Positions 24,862 to 33,948 of a stretch of 64,000 bases of DNA are shown here, piece by piece. The DNA is from Serratia entomophila (GTDB taxonomy: Bacteria; Pseudomonadota; Gammaproteobacteria; Enterobacterales; Enterobacteriaceae), in NCBI RefSeq assembly GCF_021462285.1, contig NZ_CP082787.1:2356001-2420000 (forward strand), given 5' to 3'. How positions within the stretch are numbered: the stretch's first letter is position 1; the number at the start of each line of letters is the position of its first letter. The notes beneath the pieces were generated by a model. The model saw only the letters and a list, made by a program, of their open reading frames with translations, was not told the origin of the DNA and ran no database searches. The position numbers were made by a program, and so were the translations under genes.

Positions 24862-26136
24862 ATGTTTCGCCAGGAAGCGATCGATAATCAGAAAATGAAA
24901 TGGCGTGGTCGGGCCATTCTGCTACCCGGTATTCCCGTTTGGGGCACGACAGGGCTCTGCCTGTTTTTCTTCATTGCCTTTCTCACCTTCGCGATCGCCG
25001 GTACCTATACCCGGCGGGTCAACGTGACCGGCGAGATCAGCACCTATCCGCGCGCCGCCAACGTCTATTCCGCCGTCCAGGGGGTGGTGGTCAAACAATT
25101 CGTCACCGAAGGGCAGGCGATCGCCGCCGGAGCGCCCATTTACCAGATCGACGTCAGCAAGAGTACCCGTAGCGGTGTGGTCAGCGACAACCAGCGCCGT
25201 GATATCAATGGCCAGCTGGCACGCATTGCGCAAATCATCAGCCGACTGGAAAGCAGCAAGCAGGCCACGCTTATCATGCTGGAAAAACAGAAGGCGCAAT
25301 ATACCGCCGCGTTCTCGCGCTCAACCGACATCCTTCGGCGTGCTCAGGAAGGGGTGCGTATCATAAAGGAGAACATGGAGAACTACCGCCACTATCAAAC
25401 CAAGGGATTGATCAATAAGGATCAGCTCACCAACCAGGTGGCGCTGTATTACCAGCAGCAGAACAACCTGCTGGGCCTGTCCGGCCAGAACGAACAGAAT
25501 GCACTGCAGATCACCGCGCTGGAAAGCCAGATCCATATCCAGAGCGCCGAATTCGACAACCAGATTTACCAGATGGAACTGCAGCGCTACGAGCTGCAAA
25601 AGGAATTGCTGAGCATCGATGCCGGCGGGGCGATCGTCGTGCGCGCGCTGGCCGGCGGCCGCATCGATTCGCTGAGCGTCACGGTCGGCCAGATGGTCAA
25701 CGTTGGCGACAGTCTGCTGCAGATTATCCCGCACAACATCGATCGCTATGCCCTGGTGCTTTGGGTACCCAACGACGCCATCCCCTACATTGCCGCCGAA
25801 GATAAGGTCAATGTGCGCTATGACGCCTTCCCGGCGGAGAAATTTGGCCAGTTCGCCGGCACAGTGTCCGTCATCTCCAAAGTCCCGGCCTCGCCGCAGG
25901 AAATGCTGACCTACCGGGGGGCGCCCAAAGCGGCGCTGACCGCCGCCGTGCCGTACTACAAGGTGATCGTCATGCCGGAGAAACAGGCCATTGCCTACGA
26001 GGGCAAACGTCTGAGCCTGGAAAACGGCATGAAAGCGCAAAGCACGCTGTTTCTCGAAAAAAGAAAGATTTATCAATGGATGCTGTCACCGTTCTACGAC
26101 ATGAAGCACAGCGCAGCGGGGCCGGTCAATGAATAA
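24862..26136 (+). CDS. CvaA-like membrane-fusion protein for peptide export
   Basis: Periplasmic adaptor (424 residues) of a type I bacteriocin exporter. A short cytoplasmic N-terminus ([20 protein letters not shown]) leads to one helix ('[21 protein letters not shown]', about 29-49). The barrel/lipoyl half-motif '[20 protein letters not shown]' follows, then a coiled-coil hairpin (about 110-260) and the second lipoyl half '[29 protein letters not shown]'. Architecture and length match CvaA of microcin V. It links the ABC exporter to TolC, which must be encoded elsewhere. GGGA precedes the ATG. It overlaps the exporter gene by eight bases. Base composition is GC-rich, unlike the three genes before it. 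Confidence 0.88.
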   Translation: MFRQEAIDNQKMKWRGRAILLPGIPVWGTTGLCLFFFIAFLTFAIAGTYTRRVNVTGEISTYPRAANVYSAVQGVVVKQFVTEGQAIAAGAPIYQIDVSKSTRSGVVSDNQRRDINGQLARIAQIISRLESSKQATLIMLEKQKAQYTAAFSRSTDILRRAQEGVRIIKENMENYRHYQTKGLINKDQLTNQVALYYQQQNNLLGLSGQNEQNALQITALESQIHIQSAEFDNQIYQMELQRYELQKELLSIDAGGAIVVRALAGGRIDSLSVTVGQMVNVGDSLLQIIPHNIDRYALVLWVPNDAIPYIAAEDKVNVRYDAFPAEKFGQFAGTVSVISKVPASPQEMLTYRGAPKAALTAAVPYYKVIVMPEKQAIAYEGKRLSLENGMKAQSTLFLEKRKIYQWMLSPFYDMKHSAAGPVNE

Positions 26137-28228
26137 GCGCACGTTCAAACAGCTGCTCAGCCAGCTGGATCTGCGGCTGCGTCAGCGGGTTCCGATGGCG
26201 CATCAGACCGAATCGTCGGAATGCGGGCTGGCCTGTCTGGCGATGATCTGCGGTTACTACGGCAAAAACATCGACCTGATCGCGCTGCGCCGGCAGTTCA
26301 GCCTGTCGACCCGCGGCGCCACGCTGACCGGGTTAACCGGTATAGCCGAACAGCTGGGGCTGGCCACTCGCCCTATATCACTTGATATTGACGAGCTCAG
26401 CGCGCTGAAACTCCCCTGCATTTTGCACTGGGAGTTCAACCATTTCGTGGTGCTGGTCAGCGTCAAGGCTAACCGCGCGGTGCTGCACGATCCGGCGCGC
26501 GGGCGCCGGAACGTCAGCCTGACGGAGCTGTCGCACAGTTTTACCGGCGTGGCGCTTGAGGCCTGGCCCGGCAGCGCCTTCACCGCCGACGGCGTCCGCC
26601 ATCGCATTCACCTGCGCACGCTGATCGGCAGCGTGCACGGCCTCAAGGGGGCGCTCGGCAAAATCTTTTGCCTGTCTCTGGTGTTCGAAACCATCAACCT
26701 GGTGATGCCCATCGGCACGCAGCTGGTGATGGACCACGCCATTCCCGCCGGGGATCGCGGATTACTGACGCTCATCTGCGCCGGGCTGATGATGTTCATC
26801 CTGTTGCGGGCCGCCATCGGCATGGTGCGGGCCTGGTCCGGGTTGGTCATGGCGACGCTCATCAACGTGCAGTGGCAATCCGGGCTGTTTACCCACCTGT
26901 TGCACCTGCCGCTGGGCTACTTTGAACGGCGCAAGCTGGGTGACATTCAGTCGCGTTTCGGCTCCCTGGATACGCTGCGCAGCACCTTCACCACCAGTAT
27001 CGTCGGCGCCATCATGGACGGCATCATGGTGATTGGCGTACTGGTGATGATGGTGCTGTATGGTGGCTGGCTGACCTGGGTAGTGATTGCCTTCACCGCG
27101 CTCTACGTGCTGATGCGGCTGCTGACCTACGGGTATTATCGCCAACTGTCCGAAGAAGCGCTGGTCAGGGAGGCCCGTGCCGGCTCGTATTTTATGGAGA
27201 CGCTGTACGGTATCGCCACCGTCAAGATGCAGGGCATGGCGGAACGTCGCATTGCCCATTGGCTTAACCTTGAAATCGACACCATCAATACCGGTATCCG
27301 GGTCACCCGCATGGACATGCTGTTTGGCGGGATCAACACCTTCATTGCCGCCTGCGATCAGGTCGTTATTCTGTGGCTGGGAGCCAGCCTGGTGATCGAT
27401 AACCAGATGACCCTCGGCATGTTCGTGGCGTTCGGCGCCTTTCGGGGGCAGTTCTCCGACCGCATCGGGTCGCTGACAGAATTTCTGCTGCAGCTGCGCA
27501 TGATGAGCCTGCATAACGAGCGCATTGCCGATATCGCCCTGCATCCGCGGGAGGAGCGTAAACCCGATCACCCTTACACGGCGGGCCTGCACCCTTTGGG
27601 ATTGACGACCCATGCCCTGAGCTATCGTTACGACAGCCAGTCACCGGCCATCTTTGATGGCCTGGACATCAGCGTTGCGCCGGGCGAGAGCGTGGCCATC
27701 GTAGGCCCGTCCGGCGCCGGCAAGACCACGTTGATGAAGGTGCTGTGCGGGTTGTTTCCCCCCGATGCGGGGCGGGTTGAGGTGAACGGTGTCGATATCA
27801 GGCAGCTTGGTATCAACAACTACCACAAGATGATCGCCTGCGTGATGCAGGACGACAAACTGTTCTCCGGCTCGATCCGGGAAAATATCTGCGGGTTCGC
27901 GGACGAGGTGGACGACGCCTGGATGGAAACCTGTGCCCGAGCCAGCTATCTGCACGACGTGCTCATACGTATGCCGATGGGGTATGAAACCCCGATCGGC
28001 GAGTTGGGGGAAGGACTGTCCGGCGGGCAAAAACAACGGCTATTCATAGCCCGGGCAATCTACAAAAAGCCGGCTATTTTGTTCCTGGACGAGGCCACCA
28101 GCGCGCTGGATAAGGAGAGCGAAGCTGTGGTGAATCAGGCAATCAAGAGACTCAATATCACGAAGGTGATCATTGCCCACCGCGAAACGACCATTGCGTC
28201 GGCAGATCGGGTAATACATTTTGGATAA
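26129..28228 (+). CDS. CvaB-like ABC exporter with C39 leader peptidase
   Basis: A 699-residue peptidase-containing ABC transporter that cuts the leader after GG and exports the peptide. The N-terminal C39 domain has Cys32 in '[18 protein letters not shown]', His105 in 'EFNHFVVLV' and Asp121 in 'VLHDPARG', the same numbering as I remember for CvaB. Five or six membrane helices follow (about 160-420). The ATPase has 'GPSGAGKTT' (Walker A), '[32 protein letters not shown]' and switch His in 'IIAHRETT'. It is the last gene of the cluster; the convergent hpxO stop is 64 bases away. Confidence 0.92.
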   Translation: MNKRTFKQLLSQLDLRLRQRVPMAHQTESSECGLACLAMICGYYGKNIDLIALRRQFSLSTRGATLTGLTGIAEQLGLATRPISLDIDELSALKLPCILHWEFNHFVVLVSVKANRAVLHDPARGRRNVSLTELSHSFTGVALEAWPGSAFTADGVRHRIHLRTLIGSVHGLKGALGKIFCLSLVFETINLVMPIGTQLVMDHAIPAGDRGLLTLICAGLMMFILLRAAIGMVRAWSGLVMATLINVQWQSGLFTHLLHLPLGYFERRKLGDIQSRFGSLDTLRSTFTTSIVGAIMDGIMVIGVLVMMVLYGGWLTWVVIAFTALYVLMRLLTYGYYRQLSEEALVREARAGSYFMETLYGIATVKMQGMAERRIAHWLNLEIDTINTGIRVTRMDMLFGGINTFIAACDQVVILWLGASLVIDNQMTLGMFVAFGAFRGQFSDRIGSLTEFLLQLRMMSLHNERIADIALHPREERKPDHPYTAGLHPLGLTTHALSYRYDSQSPAIFDGLDISVAPGESVAIVGPSGAGKTTLMKVLCGLFPPDAGRVEVNGVDIRQLGINNYHKMIACVMQDDKLFSGSIRENICGFADEVDDAWMETCARASYLHDVLIRMPMGYETPIGELGEGLSGGQKQRLFIARAIYKKPAILFLDEATSALDKESEAVVNQAIKRLNITKVIIAHRETTIASADRVIHFG

Positions 28229-28291
28229 GGGGGATATCACCAGCGGCACCGGCCGTTTACACTGTTTTGCCCCCTAAAAACCCAATAAGGC

Positions 28292-29449
28292 TCAGGCCAG
28301 CGGGCCGCCCAAAATGGTCTCCCGCATGCCGGCGAGAATGCGTTCGCCGGTTTCGCTCTTCAGTTCTTCATACCAGTCTTGGGTGATGGCCATGTCTTTG
28401 CCGTGCGTCACGTCGCAGCGTTTGCGCGCCTTCAGCACCAGATCCTTCACCCGCAGGCCGCGTTTTTCCTGATAACGCAGCAGGGCGTCTTCGATACCCA
28501 GCGAGTTGGTCTGCAGCGCCAGCGCCAGCACCACCGCGTCTTCCATCGCCGCGCAGCCGCCCTGGCCGATATCCGGGGTGGTGCTGTGGCCGGCGTCGCC
28601 CAGCAGCGCCACGCGGCCGCGCACCAGCCGCTCGAACGGCTCGATGTCATGGATCTCGATGCGGTTGGTGGCGGCGGGGTCGATGGCGGCAATCAGCTTT
28701 TGCACCGGTTCGGCCCAGCCGGCAAAGTAACGCTGCAGATCGGCGCGTGCGCTGCTGCGGTCTTCCGCCAGCCCGGTCGGCAGCGGCACGTCGAAGAAAA
28801 AATAAAAGCGGCCGCCGGCGACCGGCATCAGCGACACCCGTTTGCCTTCGCCGACGAAGGTGGTCCACTGGTCCGCCGGCGCTATCGATTCATCAAGGGT
28901 CACCAGCCCGTTCCAGTTGACGTAACCGGCGTAGCGGCGTTCCACCGCGTGGCCGAGCACGTAGGGGCGGATTGCCGAATGGGCGCCGTCGGCGGCGATC
29001 AGCATATCCCCGCTGGCCTGGCTGCCGTCTTCAAACCAGGCCATCACGCCGTCTGCGGTTTCCTCCATGCCGCACACGCGTTTGCCAAAGCGCACCCGAT
29101 CGCGGCCATAGGTTTCCAGCAGCATCGCCTGCAGCTCGGCGCGGGCCACCGGGTAGGGGCGCTCGCCGACGCTGGCGATCAACGGATCCAGACTGAATCG
29201 CGTCAGGGTACGGCCGTGTAAATACTCCCGATAGGCCATGTAATGCAGCGGGCCGCCAAGCCGGCGCAACGGCTCTTTCATGCCGAGATAATTCAGGCAC
29301 TTCACGCCGTTCGGCCAAATGGAGATCGCCGCGCCCGCCGGGCGGATCTCCGTTACCGCTTCATAGACTTCGCTGTCGATGCCGATGCGCTTCAGGGCGA
29401 TGGCGGCGCACAGGCCGCCGATGCCGCCGCCAATGACGATTGCTTTCAT
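28292..29449 (-). CDS. hpxO: FAD-dependent urate hydroxylase HpxO
   Basis: A 385-residue flavoprotein monooxygenase that turns urate into 5-hydroxyisourate using NADH and O2. It starts 'MKAIVIGGGIGGLCAAIALK' (FAD-binding GxGxxG), with 'YPVARAELQAMLL' (the R of the FAD site), 'DMLIAADGAHSAIRPYVLG' and the second FAD motif 'GRVALLGDAGHSTTPDIGQG'. The sequence follows Klebsiella HpxO nearly throughout as I recall it, including 'YAGYVNWNGLV' and 'FVGEGKRVSLMPV'. ATG 29449 has AAGGAG eight bases upstream; the open frame to 29611 is spurious. It completes the guanine-to-urate route of guaD-xdhABC nearby; hydroxyisourate hydrolase and later steps are not in the window. Confidence 0.94.
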   Translation of the reverse strand: MKAIVIGGGIGGLCAAIALKRIGIDSEVYEAVTEIRPAGAAISIWPNGVKCLNYLGMKEPLRRLGGPLHYMAYREYLHGRTLTRFSLDPLIASVGERPYPVARAELQAMLLETYGRDRVRFGKRVCGMEETADGVMAWFEDGSQASGDMLIAADGAHSAIRPYVLGHAVERRYAGYVNWNGLVTLDESIAPADQWTTFVGEGKRVSLMPVAGGRFYFFFDVPLPTGLAEDRSSARADLQRYFAGWAEPVQKLIAAIDPAATNRIEIHDIEPFERLVRGRVALLGDAGHSTTPDIGQGGCAAMEDAVVLALALQTNSLGIEDALLRYQEKRGLRVKDLVLKARKRCDVTHGKDMAITQDWYEELKSETGERILAGMRETILGGPLA

Positions 29450-29675
29450 CTGGTTGTTCTCCTTTAATGGCCATAACCGGAAGCTGCAATTTTCGTACCA
29501 GCTCGCCGGGGCGGTGGCGCGCGGGCTGGCGCAGAGGGGCGGCCGCAAAGTGGTGCAGGCAATGAACGGCGATGGGGCAAGGTTATTTTTGCTGCCCGCT
29601 TCGGCTTTCAATTTACGGGGCGATGCCTGGCGCGATATGCTGGTTTTCTAACGGACTGCGCCAGACGAGGTCACC

Positions 29676-30740
29676 ATGACAGACAACCAAGCCTTTGAAC
29701 GCCAGAGCCTGGAGAATCTGCTGAGCTATTGGCGGCGCCACCGTCGCCTGCCGGGGGCGCGTTATTTGCCCGGGCCGACGGACAGCCTGTGCGACGTGAG
29801 CGGCGTCAGCGTGGGGCATCACACGCTGGACAGCGGCGAATGCCAGACCGGCGTGACCGCCATTATGCCGCCGGGCGATCTGTTCAATCAGCCATTGCCC
29901 TGCGGCAGCGCGGTGCTGAACGGCTTCGCCAAACCGCTCGGCCTGGTGCAGCTCAACGAACTGGGCGTGCTGCAAACGCCGATCCTGCTGAGCAACACTT
30001 TTGCGGTCGGCACCCTGTTTAACGCCATGGTGCGGCGCAGCTGCCGGCGCTACCCGCAGATCGGCCGCGGCAGCGCCACCATCAACCCGGTGGTGCTGGA
30101 ATGCAACGACGGCTATCTCAACGATATTCAGGCCATGACGGTGCGTGAGGAGCACGTGTTCAGCGCGCTGGATAATCACTCGGTCGGCTTCGCTCGCGGC
30201 AGCGTCGGCGCCGGGCGCGGTATGAGCAGCTTCGGCCTGAAAGGGGGCATCGGCACCGCTTCGCGCTATTGCCCGGGCCTGGGGGCTACCCTGGGGGTGT
30301 TGGTGCTGGCCAACTTCGGCACGCTGGAATCGCTCACCCTGAGCGGCGTGCGCGTCGGGCCGGCATTGGCTGCGCAATTGGCGGATCCGCCGCCGCAGGT
30401 GGACGCCGGTTCGGTCATTATCATCATCGCCTGCGATCGGGTGCTGGACAGCCGGCAACTTAGCCGCATCGCCAAACGCGCCGGGGCCGGGCTGGGCCGC
30501 GTGGGCAGCCACTGGGGGCACGGCTCCGGCGATATCGCGCTGGCGTTTTCCACCCGCCTGCAGGGAGCGGCGCTGCCGGATGAACGGCTGGAACCGCTGT
30601 TCGCCGCCGCGGCGGACGCCACTGAATACGCGGTGCTGGACGCCTTGCTGAGCGCCGAGGGCGTCAACGGCTTCCAGCAGCATTCGCGCGTTGCGCTGGG
30701 GCCGCTGCTCGATCGCCTGGCCGGCGACTATCTGCATTGA
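29676..30740 (+). CDS. P1-family (DmpA-like) aminopeptidase
   Basis: A 354-residue N-terminal-nucleophile enzyme of the DmpA/BapA family, which autocleaves and then hydrolyses N-terminal L- or D-amino acids or beta-amino acids from small peptides. 'SLCDVSGVSVGHHTL' opens the fold, 'LLSNTFAVGTLFNAMV' is conserved mid-domain, and 'GFARGSVGAGRGMSSFGLKGGIGTASR' precedes the cleavage region. The nucleophilic residue is expected in the 'GATLGVLVLANFGT' stretch, where DmpA has G-S; here the candidate is Thr or another residue, so activity is less sure. GAGG lies upstream of the ATG. It is divergent from hpxO. Confidence 0.8.
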   Translation: MTDNQAFERQSLENLLSYWRRHRRLPGARYLPGPTDSLCDVSGVSVGHHTLDSGECQTGVTAIMPPGDLFNQPLPCGSAVLNGFAKPLGLVQLNELGVLQTPILLSNTFAVGTLFNAMVRRSCRRYPQIGRGSATINPVVLECNDGYLNDIQAMTVREEHVFSALDNHSVGFARGSVGAGRGMSSFGLKGGIGTASRYCPGLGATLGVLVLANFGTLESLTLSGVRVGPALAAQLADPPPQVDAGSVIIIIACDRVLDSRQLSRIAKRAGAGLGRVGSHWGHGSGDIALAFSTRLQGAALPDERLEPLFAAAADATEYAVLDALLSAEGVNGFQQHSRVALGPLLDRLAGDYLH

Positions 30741-30762
30741 CCGATAGCCGGCGTTCAGGCAA

Positions 30763-30950
30763 TCACAGGCGTTCGCGCCGGGTTAGCTGGATGAAAGGGT
30801 AAGGGTCAAATTTGGCGAAGCCCGCCAGGTTGAGGTAGATCCAGACGCCAACTACCAGCGTTTGCCCCAGCAAAAAGGTCGGGGTACCGAAGAAACGGGC
30901 GAAAGCCTCGGCCTTCAAAGCAAGCCACCGATCGCCAAAAGTATGGTTTA
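30763..30950 (-). pseudogene. Remnant of a DUF1003 membrane-protein gene
   Basis: On the minus strand about 60 codons read 'WLALKAEAFARFFGTPTF', 'LLGQTLVVGVWIYLNLAGF' and 'AKFDPYPFIQLTRRERL'. The first part is the characteristic start of DUF1003 proteins (first helix plus FDPYPF). After FDPYPFI the expected second helix is missing and a stop follows. The upstream part is also not family-like. It is a fragment of a once longer gene. Confidence 0.6.
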
Positions 30951-31255
30951 ACTGTTTTAATGGACGATATAAACGAAATCTCTTATTTTGCGACACCGCC
31001 TTAATGCCTATAACGTTGCCGGTAAGACCTTTCTTATAACACAGGCAAGCCTGCGTGCATTGGCGGGGGTTGCAGCGCACAGCGCACGATTCTCCAACGA
31101 AAAAAACCTGTCCAACATTAAGCTGCCTGAATAATAGGCTACGCTAACTATTAATCTGTTGCTCCATCTACCCTGGGCGCAGCCGACAATATTCCATAAG
31201 AAAATGATTCTGGCCGAACGCATTGACGCGGTTCGGCATTTTGGAGCTATGAGCA
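30951..31255 (+). promoter_or_regulatory. Leader region of the molybdenum hydroxylase operon
   Basis: Gene-free. A hairpin GCCGAAC/GTTCGGC (31213-31219 and 31231-31237) ends six bases before the GGAG ribosome site (31243-31246) of the following gene and could affect its translation or mark the end of a processed leader. Otherwise I see nothing definite between 30951 and 31200. Confidence 0.4.
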
Positions 31256-33463
31256 ATGACCATATCGCAAGTCCCGCTTTCGCGGCGGCGGTTTATCGTC
31301 GGCGCCGGGGCGTTGGTGATCGGCGCGTATCTGCCGTCCACCGGCGCGCTGGCCCGGACGAACGCCGCAGCTGCGCCCGGCGCCGCGGCGTTTGATGCCA
31401 ATGCCTTCGTGCAGATTGGCGCCGACGGCATCGTTACCGTTATCAGCAAACACACCGAAGTAGGCCAGGGCGTCTACACCGGAATGGCGACGCTGGTCGC
31501 CGAAGAGCTCGACGCCGATTGGGCCCAGGTGCGAGTGGTGGCCGCGCCGGTGGACACCAGCGTCTATAAAAATCTGGCGTTCGGATTCCAGGGCACCGGC
31601 GGTTCCAGTTCGGTGGCCAACGCCTACGAGCAGATGCGCCGTATGGGCGCAATGGCGCGCGCCATGCTGGTGCAGGCCGCGGCCCAGCAGTGGAAAACAT
31701 CACCGCAGGAAATCAGCGTGCAGGCGGGCAAAATTAGCCATGCCGCCAGCGGGCGCGAAGCGGGCTTTGGCGAGTTCGCCGCGCTGGCCGCCACGCTGCC
31801 GCCGCCGGACCCGGCCAGCCTGCCGCTGAAGGATCCGGCCAACTTTACCCTGATAGGCAAGGCCAGCGGCCTGCATCGCGTCGACTCGTTGGCGAAAACC
31901 AACGGCAGCGCGCAGTTCTCGCAGGACATCCACGAACCGGACATGCTGACCGTCACCATCAAAAAGCCGCCGCGCTTTGGCGGCAAGGTGGCCTCTTTTG
32001 ACGCCGGCCGGGCGCTGGCGGTGCCGGGCGTAGTGGCGGTAAAACAGATCGACACCGGCGTGGCGGTCTACGCCAAAAACACCTGGGCGGCGATCCAGGG
32101 CCGCGACCGGCTGCGGGTGGAGTGGGACGACGCTCAGGCCGAGCGGCGCAACACGGCGGAAATTTTCGCCGAGTTCCGCCAGGTGGCGCAAAAAACCGGC
32201 GTGGTGGCGAAGAGCAAGGGTAAGCCGGACGAGATCTTCGATAAGGCCGACAAGGTTATCGAAGCCGAATACACCTTCCCCTATGTCGCCCATGCGCCGA
32301 TGGAGCCGCTGGATGGCTACCTGTTCTGGGACGGCGAAAGCGTCAAGGCGCGCTATGGCTGCCAGATCCAAACCCTCGATCATAAGCAGCTGTGCGATCT
32401 GTTCCAGCTGCCGCCGGAAAAGGTGCAAATCGAAACCATTTTGGCCGGCGGCAGCTTCGGCCGCCGCATCGATCTGGGCAACCCGAAACTGGGGCCGGAT
32501 CTGGCGGCGGACATGGCGGCGGCGGCCAAGGGCATTGGGCCGGGGCACGGCGTGAAGGTGGTGTGGACGCGTGAGGACGACATCCGCAACGGCTGGTATC
32601 GCCCGATGATCCTGCACCGCCTGCGCGGCGCCATTCGCGGCGGCAAGGTGGTGGGCTGGACCGACACCGTGGTTGGCCACTCCTGGACGCGCAACAGCGC
32701 GATGGACGGGCTGGTGGTCAACGGCCTCGATCAGATGATGGTCGAAGGCGCCAGCGAGGTGCCGTATACCTTCGAAGCCTTCCGCTGCGACGCGCATATC
32801 GTGCCGGGCAAGGTGCCGACGACCTCGTTGCGTTCCGTCGCCAGCACCCATACCGGCCATGCGGTGGAGAGTTTCATCGATCAGCTGCTGCAGGAAACCG
32901 GGCAGGATCCGGTTGAGGGGCGTTTGGCGCTGATGGGCGACGCGCCGCGCGAGGCCGGCGTGCTGCGAGCGGTGGCCAAGGCCGCCAACTGGCAGGGCGC
33001 TGCGGTGGTGGATGGCCGCGCACGCGGCGTGGGCGTCGCCAAGGCGTTCGACACCCGGGTGGCGCAGATCGCCGAAGTGTCGATCGGAGAAGGCGGCATT
33101 CCGCGAGTGCACAAGGTATGGTGCGCGGTGGACTGCGGCGTGGCGGTCAATCCGGACGTGATCCGCGCGCAGATTGAGGGCGGCATCGGCTACGGCCTGA
33201 GCATGGCGCTGTACGGCAACATCACGCTGAAAGACGGGGTGGTTGAGCAGTCCAACTTCAACAACTTCCGCCCGCTGCGCATTGATGAAATGCCGGAAAT
33301 CGAGGTGATTATCGTGCCTTCGACCGAGAAGCCGACCGGCGTCGGCGAACTGGGCGTGCCGACCATCGCTCCGGCGGTGGGCAATGCGCTGGCGCTGCTT
33401 GGGCGGCCGCGCACCTCGCTCAGCCTGCCGTTACACCAACCCAACCGCGACGCCAGCGTCTGA
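31256..33463 (+). CDS. Periplasmic molybdopterin aldehyde/isoquinoline dehydrogenase, large subunit
   Basis: A 735-residue molybdenum hydroxylase of the IorB/AldH (cytochrome-linked) class. The N-terminus has a Tat signal, 'SRRRFIVGAGALVIGAYLPS'. 'KHTEVGQGVYTGMATLVAEEL' is the Moco-binding segment, repositioned to the N-terminus as in this family. 'ILAGGSFGRRID' corresponds to FGGK, and 'GVGELGVPTIAPAVGNAL' holds the catalytic Glu (GELG/GEPP position). The substrate cannot be assigned; family members oxidise aldehydes, alcohol-derived aldehydes or N-heterocycles. A [2Fe-2S] subunit and a tri-haem cytochrome follow at once, so electrons go to the respiratory chain, not NAD. Confidence 0.9.
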   Translation: MTISQVPLSRRRFIVGAGALVIGAYLPSTGALARTNAAAAPGAAAFDANAFVQIGADGIVTVISKHTEVGQGVYTGMATLVAEELDADWAQVRVVAAPVDTSVYKNLAFGFQGTGGSSSVANAYEQMRRMGAMARAMLVQAAAQQWKTSPQEISVQAGKISHAASGREAGFGEFAALAATLPPPDPASLPLKDPANFTLIGKASGLHRVDSLAKTNGSAQFSQDIHEPDMLTVTIKKPPRFGGKVASFDAGRALAVPGVVAVKQIDTGVAVYAKNTWAAIQGRDRLRVEWDDAQAERRNTAEIFAEFRQVAQKTGVVAKSKGKPDEIFDKADKVIEAEYTFPYVAHAPMEPLDGYLFWDGESVKARYGCQIQTLDHKQLCDLFQLPPEKVQIETILAGGSFGRRIDLGNPKLGPDLAADMAAAAKGIGPGHGVKVVWTREDDIRNGWYRPMILHRLRGAIRGGKVVGWTDTVVGHSWTRNSAMDGLVVNGLDQMMVEGASEVPYTFEAFRCDAHIVPGKVPTTSLRSVASTHTGHAVESFIDQLLQETGQDPVEGRLALMGDAPREAGVLRAVAKAANWQGAAVVDGRARGVGVAKAFDTRVAQIAEVSIGEGGIPRVHKVWCAVDCGVAVNPDVIRAQIEGGIGYGLSMALYGNITLKDGVVEQSNFNNFRPLRIDEMPEIEVIIVPSTEKPTGVGELGVPTIAPAVGNALALLGRPRTSLSLPLHQPNRDASV

Positions 33464-33478
33464 CAAGGAGAGAACAGC

Positions 33479-33937
33479 ATGATTAGCTTAACCGTAAATG
33501 ACCAGCCGCTGACGTTCGAGGGCGATCCCCATATGCCGCTGCTGTGGTTCTTGCGCGACGAAGCCGGGCTGACCGGCACCAAATTCGGCTGCGGCGTCGC
33601 CATGTGCGGCGCCTGTACCGTGCATCTGGACGGGGTGCCGGTGCGCTCCTGCATGACGCCGGTTTCCGCCGCGGTCGGCAAGAAAATCACCACCATCGAA
33701 GCCATTGGCGCCACGCCGGCGGGCAAGGCGGTGCAGGAGGCCTGGGTCAATCTGGACGTGGTGCAGTGCGGCTACTGCCAGTCTGGCCAGATCATGAGCG
33801 CCAGCGCGCTGCTGGCCCAGAGCAAAAACCCGAGCGATGCGGACATCGACGCGGCGATGAGCGGCAACGTCTGCCGCTGCGCTACCTATGTGCGCATTCG
33901 CGCCGCCATCCACCAGGCCGCCAAGGCGCTGGATTAG
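33479..33937 (+). CDS. [2Fe-2S] subunit of the molybdenum hydroxylase
   Basis: A 152-residue IorA-type protein. The plant-type cluster motif is '[20 protein letters not shown]' (about residues 34-53), with a fourth Cys in 'RSCMTP'. The second cluster is formed by '[12 protein letters not shown]' and '[13 protein letters not shown]'. It has no signal of its own, so it is probably carried across the membrane by the Tat signal of the large subunit. AAGGAG precedes the ATG, 16 bases after the large-subunit stop. Confidence 0.93.
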   Translation: MISLTVNDQPLTFEGDPHMPLLWFLRDEAGLTGTKFGCGVAMCGACTVHLDGVPVRSCMTPVSAAVGKKITTIEAIGATPAGKAVQEAWVNLDVVQCGYCQSGQIMSASALLAQSKNPSDADIDAAMSGNVCRCATYVRIRAAIHQAAKALD

Positions 33938-33948
33938 GGAGAGATGCG

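Noticed and set aside
29505..29651. A GC3-rich plus-strand stretch reading LAGAVARGLAQRGGRKVVQA and a further 29 residues to a stop, between hpxO and the P1 peptidase
   Set aside because: Codon use looks gene-like and it could be the end of a lost gene, but I recognise no family and there is no start; not strong enough to list as a feature.
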